64,000 nt of DNA from Wyeomyia smithii (taxonomy: Eukaryota > Arthropoda > Insecta > Diptera > Culicidae). The notes below the pieces were generated by a model. That model ran no database searches, was not told the DNA's origin, and saw only the letters and a list, made by a program, of their open reading frames with translations. The position numbers were made by a program, and so were the translations under genes. The stretch spans positions 23,322,506-23,386,505 of the forward strand of contig NC_073694.1 of NCBI RefSeq assembly GCF_029784165.1. The letters run 5' to 3'. The first letter of the stretch is position 1. Each line of letters opens with the position of its first letter. Of this stretch, positions 10,670 to 23,231 are shown piece after piece.

Positions 10670-11699
10670 ATGCCGAGAACAGTGATGCTACTCCGTTCAG
10701 AAGTGTGCGCGTTCAAAGAACGGTACCCCGTCGCGTCGAAAAAAGACATCGTGCGGCAGTTCTTGGACACCGGATACGCCCGTTCCGGCATCTACAACAG
10801 CTTGACACTATTAGGCAACAATCAGAGGATTGAAAAAAGCCCGGTTTTGGACGGCCGACAACCCTGAGCGACAAAAAAGCTCCGAAGGATGCTGAAGAGG
10901 AAGACCGAGGGAAAAGTGGCTACATCGCTGCGTACGCTTGTCCAGGAGGTCGATGCAACCGGCCAAACAGTGAAAAAGTACCTAGCGAACATGAACATAC
11001 ATGTTCACAAGTCTCGGAGCTGCAGGCAATGAAGCAGCGGCAGTGTCTGAATAAGATGGTCAAGTCGATTTTCTTGGCAAATCACGACTTAGCGGTGGTG
11101 ATGGATGACGAGACCTGTCTCACCCTGCATAGAAGAAAAGTAGGGCACTTCGTATTTTACCTCCCCCACGAAGAAAGTGAGCACCGAGGTGAAGTTTATT
11201 CCATACACCAAGTTCCCTAAGAAGGTGCTGCTGTGGCTGACAACCAGCGGGAAAGGGGGGGATGTCAAAGTTGCTCTTCTTTCGCTCCGGACTGGCCGTG
11301 AACGGGAAAATTTATAGTACGAGCTGCCTGCCGCAAGTTGCGTCGTTCATCAACGAATACCAAAAGGCCGAAGACGCGGTGCCGGCTCTGGCATCGGCCC
11401 ACTACTCGAAGCGATCGTTGGAGGAGATGAAACTGCTGAATATCAATGTGGTACCCAAGTTGGCGGACCCGCCCAACGTCCCCAAGTTGCGTCCCATCGA
11501 GGATTTCTGGCCAAGCCTGAAGCGTAAGATCTACTCCAACAATTTTGTCGCGAAAACTGAGGAGGAATTGGCAAATATAACGACGAAAGAATTAAAAAAC
11601 ACGCCTTCACGCATGTTTTCGTCCGCCATGGCGAATGTTCCGGTTAACTGCCGGAAGGCCGCACGCAAGGACGTTAATTTTTTTTCGCGAGGAAGCTAA
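10670..11699 (+). pseudogene. ITmD37E transposase, copy A, broken
   Basis: From an ATG at 10670 the sequence reads an N-terminal paired-like domain (FKERYPVASKKDIVRQFLDTG), is stopped at 10865, and resumes in other frames. The first catalytic region is VVMDDETCLTL (about 11095-11127). The C-terminal frame at 11262-11699 carries the second and third catalytic regions, ALASAHYSK and KLRPIEDFW. Exactly 37 residues separate the second catalytic position from the Glu, the signature of the ITmD37E family of Tc1/mariner elements. The second Asp is replaced by Ala (GCT), and there are at least one stop and two frame changes. Terminal repeats were not found. The enzyme class cuts and inserts the element at TA sites; this copy cannot. 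Confidence 0.8.
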
Positions 11700-13940
11700 C
11701 ATGATTAACTTACATGGGAAATTTTTCAAACTCAATTATCTGTCTTAGTTATTTTTTTATCACCATCCGAAAAAGTCCATTTTTTTAACGCAACCGTTAT
11801 TACGCTATATTTAGCAAACACATGTTTTCTGTGCTATTAATAAAAGGAATTTATACAATGAATTATGTTTGACACATAATCACATAATTCATAGCTTCGA
11901 TGTTTTTTTTCGAAGTCATGTAAGCAAGCTTTTAAAAAAATTGCCACAAACCGAGCAAACATTTCACGCTGCTAAGCGAAGCGCTCGCTCGCATTGCCGC
12001 CATCGCTGCCATCGTTTATCAATAAATCAACCAAGTAATTGATTAATTTCAGCAATTCGAACAGTGCCCAAGCAGGTAAGGAATTCAAACACACTTAAAC
12101 ACAGACGGGGGAAAAAATTGCACTATTTGAGCACTAGCTAAGCACGTACGTTAATCGCCAACCATCGGACGGCGTTTAATTAGCTGCGTCGATTTCGTTG
12201 GCTAAACCGAAAATTGGTGCATAAATCACGACAAAAATTGGAACGATTTTATTTGCTTTCTTCAGAAGTATAGAATTAACGCCAATGCAGAGACCCACTT
12301 TTTTGTAAATGTTTGTCTAAAGGCTCACGCAAGTGCGCGAGCGTGCTGCGATGCGTACAAGTTTTGCGTGTGTGTATATCTATTAGTAAAGTACACCGGT
12401 TCAATTATTGTTGCGGGGCTCAGTCAGTCTGTGGCCGCCCTTAAGCGGTTGTTTGTTTGTTTATTTGCGATATTGGTAAAATGTGTGTTAAGTTGGTTGT
12501 TCGCTTCAGTTCACCTCTGGAGGTTTCATCATGTTACACCTGTTCACAGTACCCTATAACATACGTTAACCGGTGCTGTCAATCTGCCGATGGCGGGCTC
12601 CCAGACATTGATCCTATGTTAGTCTGCATGTAATACATTTGAAGCGCAATTGAACAATGTTTTTTCAACATAAAAACAACATTATTAGCCTATGTTTGCT
12701 GATAAACTATTCATGGGAAGCCACAACTTTCACGTAATTGCCATTTATTTTTTTCAAAAAATTCAGAAATACCACAGATTATAGCTATTGCACTCCCATG
12801 AGAGTGATATTAAACCAGAACTCCACACACAGAACTTCTACATTACCTAATGAACATTGTAGTTTAAATAAGGATACTGAAGAAAACTTCCATATTTCAT
12901 ATATTTTACATACATTACGTACATAAAAGTCTCAGACCTTACATTTCTCTAACAGTCAGACCAACAGAAAAAAAAACCATCTATAACACAACACAACCGT
13001 CACCATAGGTCAACGCGAAACGTGCGTCGCATGTGGCAACATCGAATAATTCAGGGTCAAAATACGGTGCCCTGCACGATGTGCATCGCTAAACGGTCAC
13101 GATTAGCATTGAATTGGGTGTCTTCTTCGGCCCGAAAAATGGTCCCCGCGGAGCCTACCGTCGTCGGCTACTAAATACATTACTATTATACCTACCGATA
13201 CTGCGCCGTATTAAGGCAATTTAGTCCAACAATGACATTTTAGCACGGCATGCCCGGAGTGTTAAACTTGGCATTCCGTTCCCACCGGGGGCCTCCGTAC
13301 TTGCGCGTCGGATTGCGCGTGTGGGAAAAAAAACCCGGCCAGTCCATAGGCCGTTTGGAACAAATTTGACCATTGCTCGGTAAGGTTATAACGAAATCGC
13401 CGCAAAGTCAACAATGCACCGCCTGCTACCTTTCTTAGCCTACTGCCAGTTAGTCAGTCAGTCAGCGCACAGACAAAGTGTCAAATCTAGTTTATTCTAC
13501 TGCTACCGAGGGGCTTGCGACAGTTCGCTCCCACGGAAAATCTGTTTACAATGGCCAGGAACCGCAGAGATAAGTAATCGCGGAACGCACCTCGCGCGCG
13601 GTGTGATCTTCCCCGGGCAACGGAACAAGCGGAGCTCGGAATTGAATACATGAATGTGAGCTTTGGCAATGCGTCATGAAAGCCAAACAGAGCAAATTGT
13701 AATGTTTGCTGTTTAAAAATCTAGATTTCTAATCATTTTATCGCCCTAAAGTTGGGACACGATAGAAGCGAGATTGAGAGATAGCTGTTTTATCTGTTGA
13801 AATACATGTTAAATATAACTTAAAATGTCAAGTAAGCGAGATGGCCTTCAATAGAAATTTAAAAACTAAAATGAACGTATTTTTTTGATTGTTTGATTGT
13901 ATTTGCAGTAAAAACTTTACTTTTCGAGTATAAACAATCT
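11700..13940. other. unassigned intergenic or intronic DNA
   Basis: No transposon domain, RNA gene or convincing exon is visible. 13000-13670 is richer in G+C than its surroundings and could be conserved non-coding DNA, but the sequence alone does not show it. Short open frames here lack homologous motifs. Confidence 0.4.
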
Positions 13941-13947
13941 ATTAAAG

Positions 13948-14112
13948 CATCTCCAGCAGTGGTCGATTTTTGGAACAATTTTATACGTCAGTTTCAAAAT
14001 TTTTTAGTTTAGATCTGGTATGAAACAAAACTTACAACAAATGTGTAGCAGTGCATTTGAGTTTGTTCTTAAAAAAGAACAAAACAACGATTTGGACCAC
14101 CGCTGAAGATGC
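13948..14112. mobile_element. 165 bp MITE with 18 bp terminal inverted repeats
   Basis: GCATCTCCAGCAGTGGTC at 13948-13965 pairs with GACCACCGCTGAAGATGC at 14095-14112 (16 of 18). An inner inverted repeat GTTCTTAAAAAAGAAC lies at 14065-14080. Non-coding and short, so a miniature inverted-repeat element. A target duplication is not clear. Confidence 0.65.
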
Positions 14113-14232
14113 CCTGAAAATCAGTCACTCACGGTCGCTAGAGATGCAGAGTAAACTCAGTCTCTGGCAACAACGATTGAAACACTTTCTTCTTTCCCTC
14201 CCTAATCAACCATAAGGACGTAGTCCGTTATC

Positions 14233-14332
14233 GGTGAATTAACTCCGAACTAGCCATCTCACGGTGGATCTTAGTGCCACTTCACTAATTCAGAACCATC
14301 ACGGTGGATGGCTAATTCGGAGTTAATTCACC
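14233..14332. mobile_element. 100 bp fold-back MITE
   Basis: GGTGAATTAACTCCGAACTA at 14233 continues for 26 bases and is repeated inverted at 14307-14332 with one mismatch. The 48 base centre repeats CACGGTGGAT twice. Non-coding. Confidence 0.65.
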
Positions 14333-14339
14333 TGAAGCA

Positions 14340-15555
14340 CTGTTGTCTGTATTTCCGGAAAAGTCCTTTATCATGTCTTCAAAATCGTTACGAGGTGTGC
14401 TTAAACCGCTTAAACAAACCGCCGACTTGTGTGTGTGTGGAATGGTAAGCAATAAAGCAAGCACAGACGTAACGCCTAGGATTTTTATGTACATACTAGG
14501 TGAATTTACCCGGCCTTGCTGGTGTAAAAATTTCTGCTTTTTCAATAATTTTCTATATCTTTATATATTTTTTACCAACCTATCATTTCAAATATTTCTT
14601 TCTATTTTAGTTAAAAACTCATTTTTATACCATAATTTTCGTTTCTCCATCAGAAGAGCTAAAATAAATAATCTTGCAGGTGAGCCAACCTTCGAGCAAA
14701 CGAAAAATATTTGACCACAGAAAAAACACGGCAATCTTAAATCTACTCCACATTGTTTAATGGTTTGCCCCTGTGACTTGTTTATAGTAATAGATAATAG
14801 TAATAGAGACCAAAGAAATTAATAACAATGAACTCAAATTTCACTGAAATAAACAATAAATTCGCGACTACGAAGCTCGAAGAGATTTGAAAGGCTGCTC
14901 ACACTTACGTAAACACTCACATAGATTGTCAGAGTAAGCGTGTTGACAAAAGCAAAGCTTGAATTTGAATGAAATTTGGACTTGTTGGTTGTTTTTTTTT
15001 TTTTAAATAACTATTTGAACATATTATGTCACACTGTTGATGCTAATAACAAATCTTGTAGAACACAGGTATTGAATGAATGAACCATAAACATATGTGT
15101 CGATTTTTACATCGCTATACAAGATTGAAATATATAATCGTTTCACAAGATGCCAAAAAAATCTCAAAATGTACCCTTACGGAAAAACGTAGTCCTACGT
15201 CAAAAAATGTACAGGGGGAGGCGGTGTCATAAAGCTACATTATTGTCTGCAACTTTGTAACGAAATGCTACGATAGGTAGGGGCTGTTAAAACTACCTGA
15301 AAATGCTACGTCATTTATGCATGCCCCTTAATATGGGACATTGAAATCCTTAGCTGTTTTGGTTATAATTTTCAACTGACGGTTAGCCTTAGTAAAGACA
15401 GCAGATCGATGACTGACAAAGGAGGCTGCGAATTTCGATGAAACGTCGTTACAAGCATTTAGGAATACTGACAATCAGTTTATAACGATGGCACCATTCT
15501 ACAAACATATCCAACAAGTGTTGTAAACGATCACAATCTTCTAAGCATTTCACGA
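14340..15555. other. unassigned stretch
   Basis: AT-rich; contains a poly-T run near 14990-15003. The 123-codon frame at 14343-14714 has no recognisable domain and is Phe/Asn-rich, as expected by chance in this base composition. Nothing else is seen. Confidence 0.3.
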
Positions 15556-15559
15556 CGAA

Positions 15560-16010
15560 CTATAGTTTTGGGCCAAACAAAATACCGACATCATTTGAAA
15601 ATATTGTAAAAAGCAACGGCCTCAAGTTGCTTCCTTGAGGTACACCATTAATGTTAATAAACGGAGTTGAGATACACGCTCCCGATTTCACACGAAGTAA
15701 TCGATCACGTCGATCACGTTCACTTGGCATTTCGCTTCCAGTTGTGTAAATCAAGTATGCGTGAATTCCAACAAACACGTGATAACTGAACGTCCAGGTA
15801 TAAAATCATGCTGGTTTTTAGAAATACAACATTTTGCTCCATCGAATTGGACATTGGATTGACAGTAATTTCGAACAATTTTGATGCTGTCGAGAGGCTT
15901 GTGATTCCACAGTAGTTCTGGATATTACTTTCATCATCACTGTTGAACACAGGAATGATGGATTCCGGATTTTCAGAAATTTATGCTGCTCGAAACGTTT
16001 TATCATTTTC
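15560..16010 (-). pseudogene. Jockey-type non-LTR reverse transcriptase remnant
   Basis: On the minus strand the frames give NYCGITSLSTASKLFEI (about 15910-15860), a diverged form of the NYRGI-SL-SKLFE block, then CISTPFININGVPQGSNLRPL (about 15690-15620), the GVPQGSNLGPLLF block of RT, then LFTIFSNDVG. These are split over two frames and the YADD box is not reached. It is a short, heavily decayed piece of an RT domain; the Jockey clade is inferred from the wording. Confidence 0.7.
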
Positions 16011-16079
16011 TCGCTATATCTTATGTTTCTTGGCGGCTGTTGTGTTTCTGTTTAGGATTGTGTTCAACACTTTTGTACT

Positions 16080-17306
16080 GACTTCAGTGCCCTCTTTCAA
16101 ATAAAAAAAATCATAAAGTTTCTTGGACTTTTAACCATATTTTCTAGTTTTTTATTTTCATTTTAACTTATTTTTCTTAATTTTTTTATTTATATATTTT
16201 TTTTGCCTTTTTTTTTGCCATTTGATGGAAAAAGTATACTCTCTTCGTGTGCTTTTTAGTATAATTTGAGTTGTACTTTTTTCAGTCTTTTGCACATTAT
16301 TCAATATTTTTTTTTGAACCTATTATACATTTTGATTATTTGTTTGCTACTGTTTTGCTCTTTTACGGAGCCATTTCTTTTGTGTTTTGACTTTTTCTTC
16401 AACCTTTTAAATTGATTATATTCTATGTATTTCAAAAGCGTTTTGATATTTTGTTTGTACTACTGTTTGCCTTTTCGTTTTTGCTAATACTTTTAGTACC
16501 CTTTCAAGATATCCGTGTTAATTTTTCTGATTTTTCGTTATGTCTCGAGTGTGTTCTTTTTTGTTGTTTACAGTTTCGCGTGACTTGAGAGTCTTTTACA
16601 TAACAATTTTTGCACCTTTGTCTGTGCATTTTTCCGTTTTCTCGTGTCTTGTTTGTACCATTTCTGTAATCTTTCGTGGTGTTTGAACCCGTTTTAAAAA
16701 GTTCTAAAAATGTCAATAAATCTTGAAGTATCTCAGTGTTTTCTGAAAGTGCATTTTAAATGCTTGCTTCTATTTTCAGCTCATTCCTATTTGTATATTT
16801 AATACTGTTTGAAGGACGAATGACCGTTTGGGATTGAAGTCCCTTTAAAAGAAATCAATCAATCAATCAATTGATACTGTTTAAGGAATTCTATTTATTC
16901 TTTCAGAATTAAAATTCAATTTAACTTTTCATTTTTACTTGCTAAAAAATCTTCAATTTGCATATTTTATCTTTCTTCCTTTTTTCGTTTCGTTTTTTGC
17001 GGTTTTTTTTGTGAATATTCTTTTTCGAGAAAACATTTTTCATTACTTTATTTGAACTGATTTCTGTCTTTTCGTGTTTCCCGGTACCAGCTGTTTTGAA
17101 TTTATTTTCCATTACTTCTGAGACGTTTTTTGCACCTTTCCGTTTCGTGGCTTGTTGTTTTTCTGTTGTTTTGTTCAATGTTGTACGTGTTGTTTCGTTC
17201 GTGTATTGGTTTGTTCATTGCAGTGCGTTTGTAGTTCATACATTTCTATTACATTTTTATGTCGTGTTTGTATTGGCTCGTGCTTTTTCTGTGTTGTTTT
17301 TGTCAT
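16080..17306. repeat. T-rich strand-asymmetric block
   Basis: Plus strand is dominated by T with few A runs (words such as TTTTCGTTTT, TTTTTGC). Minus-strand frames inside are Lys/Asn/Thr-rich (for example 16942-17178) purely for that reason. The block resembles 24840-26130 and 57130-61130. Within it, 16800-16871 reads like the 3' end of a Jockey-type element followed by four AATC units. Confidence 0.5.
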
Positions 17307-17345
17307 TAAAGTCTGGAACGCGCGAAAATTGGCCGACTTCAAATT

Positions 17346-18357
17346 GGTGCAGGGTAAGTTAACCTATAATGGACCACAAATAATGCGAAAACTCGGGAGA
17401 TTTTCAGGAAAATTCCATCGGGAAACATCTTATCCATCCAATCACAAACATTTATAAATTTCGATTGATGTTAAAAGAAATGGAGTTAATCTGGTGGTCC
17501 TCCATTTATTAATAACATAAGGGGGTTCACTATATGTTAATTTCAGGCGCTAGAAGTGGCTGTCAGATCACATATAAAGCGAGCGTATCAAGAACCGCCG
17601 CTATGCTGAACCAACCAATGGTTCCTTGACGTTTCTTTTCACGCGAGTAGGGGAGACTGGTAACCGTGGTTACATGTTCATATTTCCGAGTTTGTTTACA
17701 TATTTATGTTTCGGGTTCTTTCGCTAATTTTGTTGCGACTTTTTATCGAATATACCGCTATTGTAACACTTATCGTGTGATGTTGTGAAAGATTAAGTGC
17801 ATTATTCCGTCCTGTGATAGTAACATGCATTTTGCATGGAGTAAAGGTGGAGTTTCAACACACAGGTGAATAGTACATCTTGTATCACATGTAAGCCTTA
17901 CTAATAGATTGACATTTAAGATTTCCAACTGATCACAAAACAAATTGTCGTTGGTGTCGAATTCTCTCCATATCCGGACTGTCAAATCTGCCTGCTGCTG
18001 GGAGCAAAACAAGCGCAAGGATTTGTTCTCGCTACTTCTGCGAACAAGATTTTTATTTAGTGAACGACAAGCGTTAGTTATTGCCGAGTGCAGTTTCGAG
18101 TTTGATGATTGCAGGCATCACCGAGTTGGATGTGCCCGACGACGAAGACATCACCGGTTCGAATACCGGTAATATTTTTTTTGTTACCGTATCCAAATCT
18201 CAATTTAAAGTTAATTTAATTTAATAATATTCTAGAATTTCCAACATCACAATAGAGGGTCAATCTCCCTTAATAATGTAATCAAACGACGCCATATTGT
18301 GTTACGGTAAAATCACTTGTCTTTAGGCCCCTGGTTAATTTACTCTATTTCTGGTAA
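17346..18357. mobile_element. ~1 kb insertion inside ITmD37E copy B
   Basis: This stretch separates two pieces that are adjacent in copy D. Its left end has GTAAGTTAACC (about 17353) and its right end GGTTAATTTAC (about 18331), an imperfect inverted pair. There is no transposase frame, so it is a non-autonomous element of unknown class. The boundaries are estimates within about 10 bases. Confidence 0.45.
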
Positions 18358-18432
18358 ATCGCATTTATAATCCCAGAAATGCTGCATTTGGAATTTGAGT
18401 GTATATACAGTAAAGTTACTGTACATTTTACT

Positions 18433-18558
18433 AGTCTGGCGGAGTAGATTCGGGAACCAATTTAAGTTGTTATAACGGGAACCAGTCAACGGAGATTCTA
18501 TACGACTGGTTCCCGAAATAACAGTTTAAATTGGTTCCCGAATCCACTTCGCCAGACT
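18433..18558. mobile_element. 126 bp near-perfect palindromic MITE
   Basis: The left arm 18433-18495 and right arm 18496-18558 are reverse complements over almost the full length (AGTCTGGCGGAGTAGATTCG against its partner at the right), with essentially no loop. It sits inside ITmD37E copy B. Its RNA or single strand would form one long hairpin. Confidence 0.75.
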
Positions 18559-19477
18559 GTAAATATAGGGACTGTAATATATAGTGGTTACTATCTCCCC
18601 AAATCGCATACCAGTCCCACCTGCATTTCTGTCGTTCTTCTAGAAAAGTTATGGTAAATGTCTGTCTCATCATATTATGTCGAATATATGGGAATGAACC
18701 ACGCTCAACAGCTGAAATAACTAAAGGAAGAAAAATACCTTAACGCGCTGTTTTGTCAACATGATGGAAATGAAGCTGGGACTGATATGCGATTATGGGC
18801 AGTTATAGTCTATGATGAGTTTTCATCGTTTGCTCTCTACTTTAAAAAATGACGTTTAAGCAAAAAAAGCAGCGTGACAAAATGATGCTCGCGCAGCAAG
18901 AGAACCTGACGTTCTTGGTCTTGCACGCCCGCCAAGTTGACAAAAGAACTGGTTGTGGCCAAATCGACCGTGGCAAACACTTTAAAAGTGTTTGGGAAGC
19001 GTTTGTCGACTACCAGGAAACCTAGAAGCGGCGGCAATCGTGATCCGGAAGTGGCAGCGACATTTTCGAAACCTTGTTTGTTCCGACTCGCCCATAATTT
19101 TTCAGTACAGATTTAATATAGAACTCCGAATCCGGGTGTAGAATCCGTGTTAAGTACGAAACCTCGGACGCAAATTATCACGTAAATTCTGAAACACGCG
19201 AGAAATTTGCGTGATAAGCTGATATATTCTACATTTCCTTTGTGTCTAAGAATGGGTTGCCGCTAAACATTAATTCTGTGTCGAATGTTTTCATAATGCG
19301 CCTTTTTGTAGTCGCAGACTTCCTTCCTATTCTAGTCGGTGGTCCCTGGTGTTCATGTATAAATAAAGAATATTCAAATGCCGTGTGAAATGTTTCATTT
19401 TTACACAATGGATGTAATCTTTTAGCCATTACCCTAAATATTCGTAAGCAGTCTCGAGCATAAAATAAACTGCAATA

Positions 19478-20688
19478 CACTAAAGTCGCTTTTTACGCGG
19501 GGGATACGTGCCGCATAAAAAAACCGCGTAAATTCCGGAATCCGCGTAAAAAAACCGCGTAAACTCCGGAATCCGCGTAAAAAAACCATCGTTAATTTTG
19601 CATTCCAAGTGAAGAGAAACCGAAATCCGTGCAAAAAAATCACAGGAGGGTTGTGTGCAAAGCCACGACCGCAAAGTTGAAGTAGAATATTTTTACAAGA
19701 CAACCCGTCTGCTTGCATGTCAGTCATTTTGCAATCGGATTTGTTTCGTGCCGCTTGTTATGCACAGTATCAACCAATCGTAATAAACATCAGACTGCTG
19801 TGCAATTGCAACAGCATCAAACCTCAGTTGCAGTTTATTAATAACCATTAATTATGCTCTTCCAAATACATTTAGTAGCCTTGAAAAAGGCCGATTGCTG
19901 CAATTACAATTTTCATTCAATTTTTGCATAAATGCTTCATGGTCAGATATACCCGCTGCAACTGCTACGCTATTCGTAGCCAAGCCACAGCTGTGGCCGC
20001 TATACGCTGCCATTGGTATCCGCTGTCCCTGCATCAGCTGGCCCAGCTGCTATCGATGCTGAGATTCGCTGCAACTAGTGCGCTATTCATTGCTACGCCA
20101 CAGTTGTGGCCGCTATACGCTATCGCTGGTATCCACTGCAATGCTACTGCTGCTGCTAAGGGATGACTGCTGTTGTCGCTGTCTAGAACTATTATGAGCG
20201 GATTCGGCTGAAACAGGCTTTTATATAGGCCAAATAGCATGTTTTCAATTGCAAGGTATATGATTCTGTCGACCGTGCTTGGGAAGCAATCATATAAGGA
20301 CCAATCAGAGGTCGAATTTTTCGTTTTGACAAGGCTTGACTATTTTCAATAGTACAATAGTTTGAAGTATAAAATTACAATTATCTTCATTTGGGAAGAA
20401 TCTTAGAAGATTTTCCAATCTATTGCTGCAAGAACGAAGGAAATCCATCGAATACTAACCGATTTATTAGTATTTGAAATTGGAATATTTTCCACTTTTT
20501 TTGGTTTTAGATTTTCATTATACATCCCTATGTAGCCAAACTTCCTGAGAGAAGTATTCTACTTAAAAAAACCGCGTATATTCCGGAATCCGCGTGAAAA
20601 AAACCGCGTAAATTCCGGAGTCCGCGTAAAAAAACGCGTAAATTCCGGAATCCGAGTAAAAAAAGCCGCGTAAAAAGCGATCTTAGTG
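19478..20688. mobile_element. TA-flanked element with GCGTAAA subterminal repeats
   Basis: The terminal repeat CACTAAAGTCGCTTTTTACG at 19478 is repeated inverted at 20666-20688 with two mismatches, and TA flanks both ends (19476-19477, 20689-20690). Next to each end, units of about 30 bases (CCGCGTAAATTCCGGAATCC) are repeated three to four times in the same orientation. The centre carries two copies of a roughly 65 base segment (19968-20035, 20080-20145; shared core GTGGCCGCTATACGCT). No transposase frame. The TA flank and end layout suggest a pogo/Tc1-mariner non-autonomous element. Confidence 0.7.
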
Positions 20689-20689
20689 T

Positions 20690-23228
20690 ATTTAATTGTC
20701 CCCTAGCGACAAGGAGCCAAATATAGTCATTATCCGAGTCCTAAATGAAGTCAGCATGGCGTTGATTAAAGTCTCCATTTAAATTTGGCAGGAAGTTGCG
20801 GTAAAATATGATTAGCGATTTGGACACAGTCTGGTTGACGCGACGGTTGGATACGGCTTTGCATGTGGTTCAATTGTCTACAGTTGATTAATATTTCAGT
20901 CACATTGTTGTTGAATGAAGAAATAAATTGTGGAAAGCTGATCTGTTGATGAAATATTTAAATTTTAAATTATCCAGTTTCATTTATTTTGGGCCACTCT
21001 TAAAGCGCCCCATATATCAATCTGCAACGTAACAAACTTGAGAGGATGATTGGAAAATAACATATCTGTATGCCGTGTCGAAACTCAATTTAAAATTCTC
21101 TAATTGAATTAAATAATTTCGAATCAGACTCACTGTAGGGGATGCGAATGCTTGATGTGCTGAAATTGCTTTTCCATCGATTAAATTGCGCTCTGACGCG
21201 AGTGCAGACGAAAATTTCACCGCTTTGTTCTGTTGATGGATTGTTTTTTGTTGTTGTTATTTTTTGCCACAATTTTCGACGATAACGCACGCGTTTTGTA
21301 ACTGCATTTGCCGATTGGACACCACCGATTCATCCAGAGTGTGTTTCGCGCCTCTCATACGATTATGTCACGCGGCCGGCCGGTGTTCGACTTTTGCCGA
21401 ATGATTCACAATACCTCGTACCGTACCAATCTGACTGAAAAGTTAGCCTCTATTCATTGTTGGTTAGTGCATTTTGGTTGCGATTTTCCCATTAGCAATT
21501 TATGCCGAACCGAGCCAAACTTGGAGCACAGCATTTGCACTTCAGAATGGCGAAAATGGAGTGTTATAGTGTACTTTTCTTTGCAATTCGAAAGCTATGA
21601 TTGTTCCGAACCTGCCTAATCTATGAGACCCTTTTCACAGTTAATATCTACTACCAATGATTCTTGTAGAAAGCGTGAATTCAAACGAAATCATCATCAA
21701 AATGAGGCATCTAGAAAAAAAAGCCAAACTGACATAAACAGTAGTAAAACAACTTGGTTCGATAAACTTGTTATGGCAACAATTATATCTCACCATTTTT
21801 CCATCTAAAGTGCACCGGAATTATACCTGTAAGGTAACAATAGTCGACGTTTTTGACGCTCGACCTGCACAAGCACAACCAGTGTGACTGCAAAGACAAA
21901 AAGGAATCACTCGAGTATTTCGGAGAGCGCAAACATCATCACAATCCAACCGACACGATGCGGAGGCATCCGATCCGAACGCTACTGTCATTCATGTCTC
22001 CAACTGCAGCGCAGTGAGTGTCAGCAGCCTGGCTGTCACGCACTCTACAGGCAGTCAATCGCAATTGAACGTAACTCAGTTCAAATTGGGATGGTCCGTA
22101 ACCGAGTAACCAAGCGCAACTAATTTGAGCAAAAATAACCCCTCGTGGAAACTACTGACTAGAAAGGTGTAAACGTTGTGCGTTCGCCTACGGCTATGTG
22201 TGTGTGTGTGTTTGTGTGCTCTCAGTAGGCCACCGTTGCGCTGCAATGGTCACGGCAACTTGGACTCCTTTGATGTCATTTCCAATCCCGTTCGGAGAAC
22301 TCAAACGTGACCAACATGCTGGTAGGCTCAAATCGTAATGACAAGTATTTCAATTATGCAATTCCGAATCACCCGACGCCTCCGACGAATTCGGAACTGA
22401 ACTGTTTGTGCGTCTCCCAGCCCCAGCCGGCCATGAGGCGGGAAAATCGATGGTTTTGAGGTTAGATCATTTCGAGATGCGATTGGATACTGATTATGAA
22501 TGAATCGACGACGCGTGCGAGAGGGTACCACACTGTTAACCCAGAGACCTGCCCAGAGACCAGAGCACTGCAATCGGGCACAAAGGCGGAGCAAAAAGCA
22601 AACCCACAAAGTGTTGCGACACCGTTTGCTCGGGCTGGACGTAATTGGCTGGGACACCCTGCTGGGTGTTTAGGAAAATCACACGCCGACACTTGCGTCA
22701 TGTCACTTTCAATCGGGGTAATTATCGAAATCGATGCACTGGAAGAAAGCCTCCCGCGATGCCAAGTTGACAAGTTTCAGTTACGTCACGTAGGATTTCA
22801 CTGCTATTCTATCACTCAAGGTGACGGTTCTAAACGTTGTATCTTTTCAGTACCACTACTCAGTTACACCACACTGTGTTGTAATTTGCAAAATAATAAA
22901 CTGCATTTAAGTGCGCACATTGCGAAACGCCACAAAGGAATCACCTCACGCACCCGGCATGACGAAACCGTCAATCACAAAAAGCTTCTAATCGGCATTC
23001 GAACACATCCCGGGCTAGCCCTTTGAGGATGCACGTCCGATGGGGAAACCGGTAACCTTCACCGGGTTTATACCCGCACTAACCGGACGATAATTCCACC
23101 TGCTCTCTTTGCAAACGTATGTAGGTACGTACCTACCTATCATATATTCATAGTCGTGCAGACGTGACATCGATGACACGACTCGCGAGAGGGTCAGGCG
23201 CGTGCAGTGCAGGGGAGTAGAGAGTGCG
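20690..23228. other. unassigned DNA, partly G+C-richer
   Basis: No transposon domain found. 21300-21600 and 22460-23230 are richer in G+C and include frames of up to 176 codons (22496-23026), but I see no domain, no consistent splice pattern and an equally open opposite strand at 22462-22773. Possible regulatory or untranslated sequence of a neighbouring gene; not supported further. Confidence 0.35.
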
Positions 23229-23231
23229 TAA

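Larger units (their letters stand above)
17308..19075 (+). mobile_element. ITmD37E element copy B, split by nested insertions
   Basis: 17308-17337 is the left terminal repeat (AAAGTCTGGAACGCGC...), 27 of 30 matching that of copy D. The next copy D-like sequence resumes only at about 18370-18415 (TGCATTTGGAATTTGAGTGT), and again at about 18810-19070, where the transposase start MTFKQKKQRDKMMLAQQENL matches MASKQEEQRVKILLAQQENP of copy D. The gaps are filled by other elements. The rest of the transposase and the right terminus are absent. Dead copy. Confidence 0.7.

Noticed and set aside
16942..17178. Lys-rich minus-strand frame (and the similar one at 57253-57558)
   Set aside because: Lys/Asn richness follows from the T-rich plus strand; no domain and no start context.
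22496..23026. 176-codon plus-strand frame
   Set aside because: No recognisable domain, random-looking residue mix, and a 103-codon frame on the opposite strand; also no supporting splice sites or neighbours.
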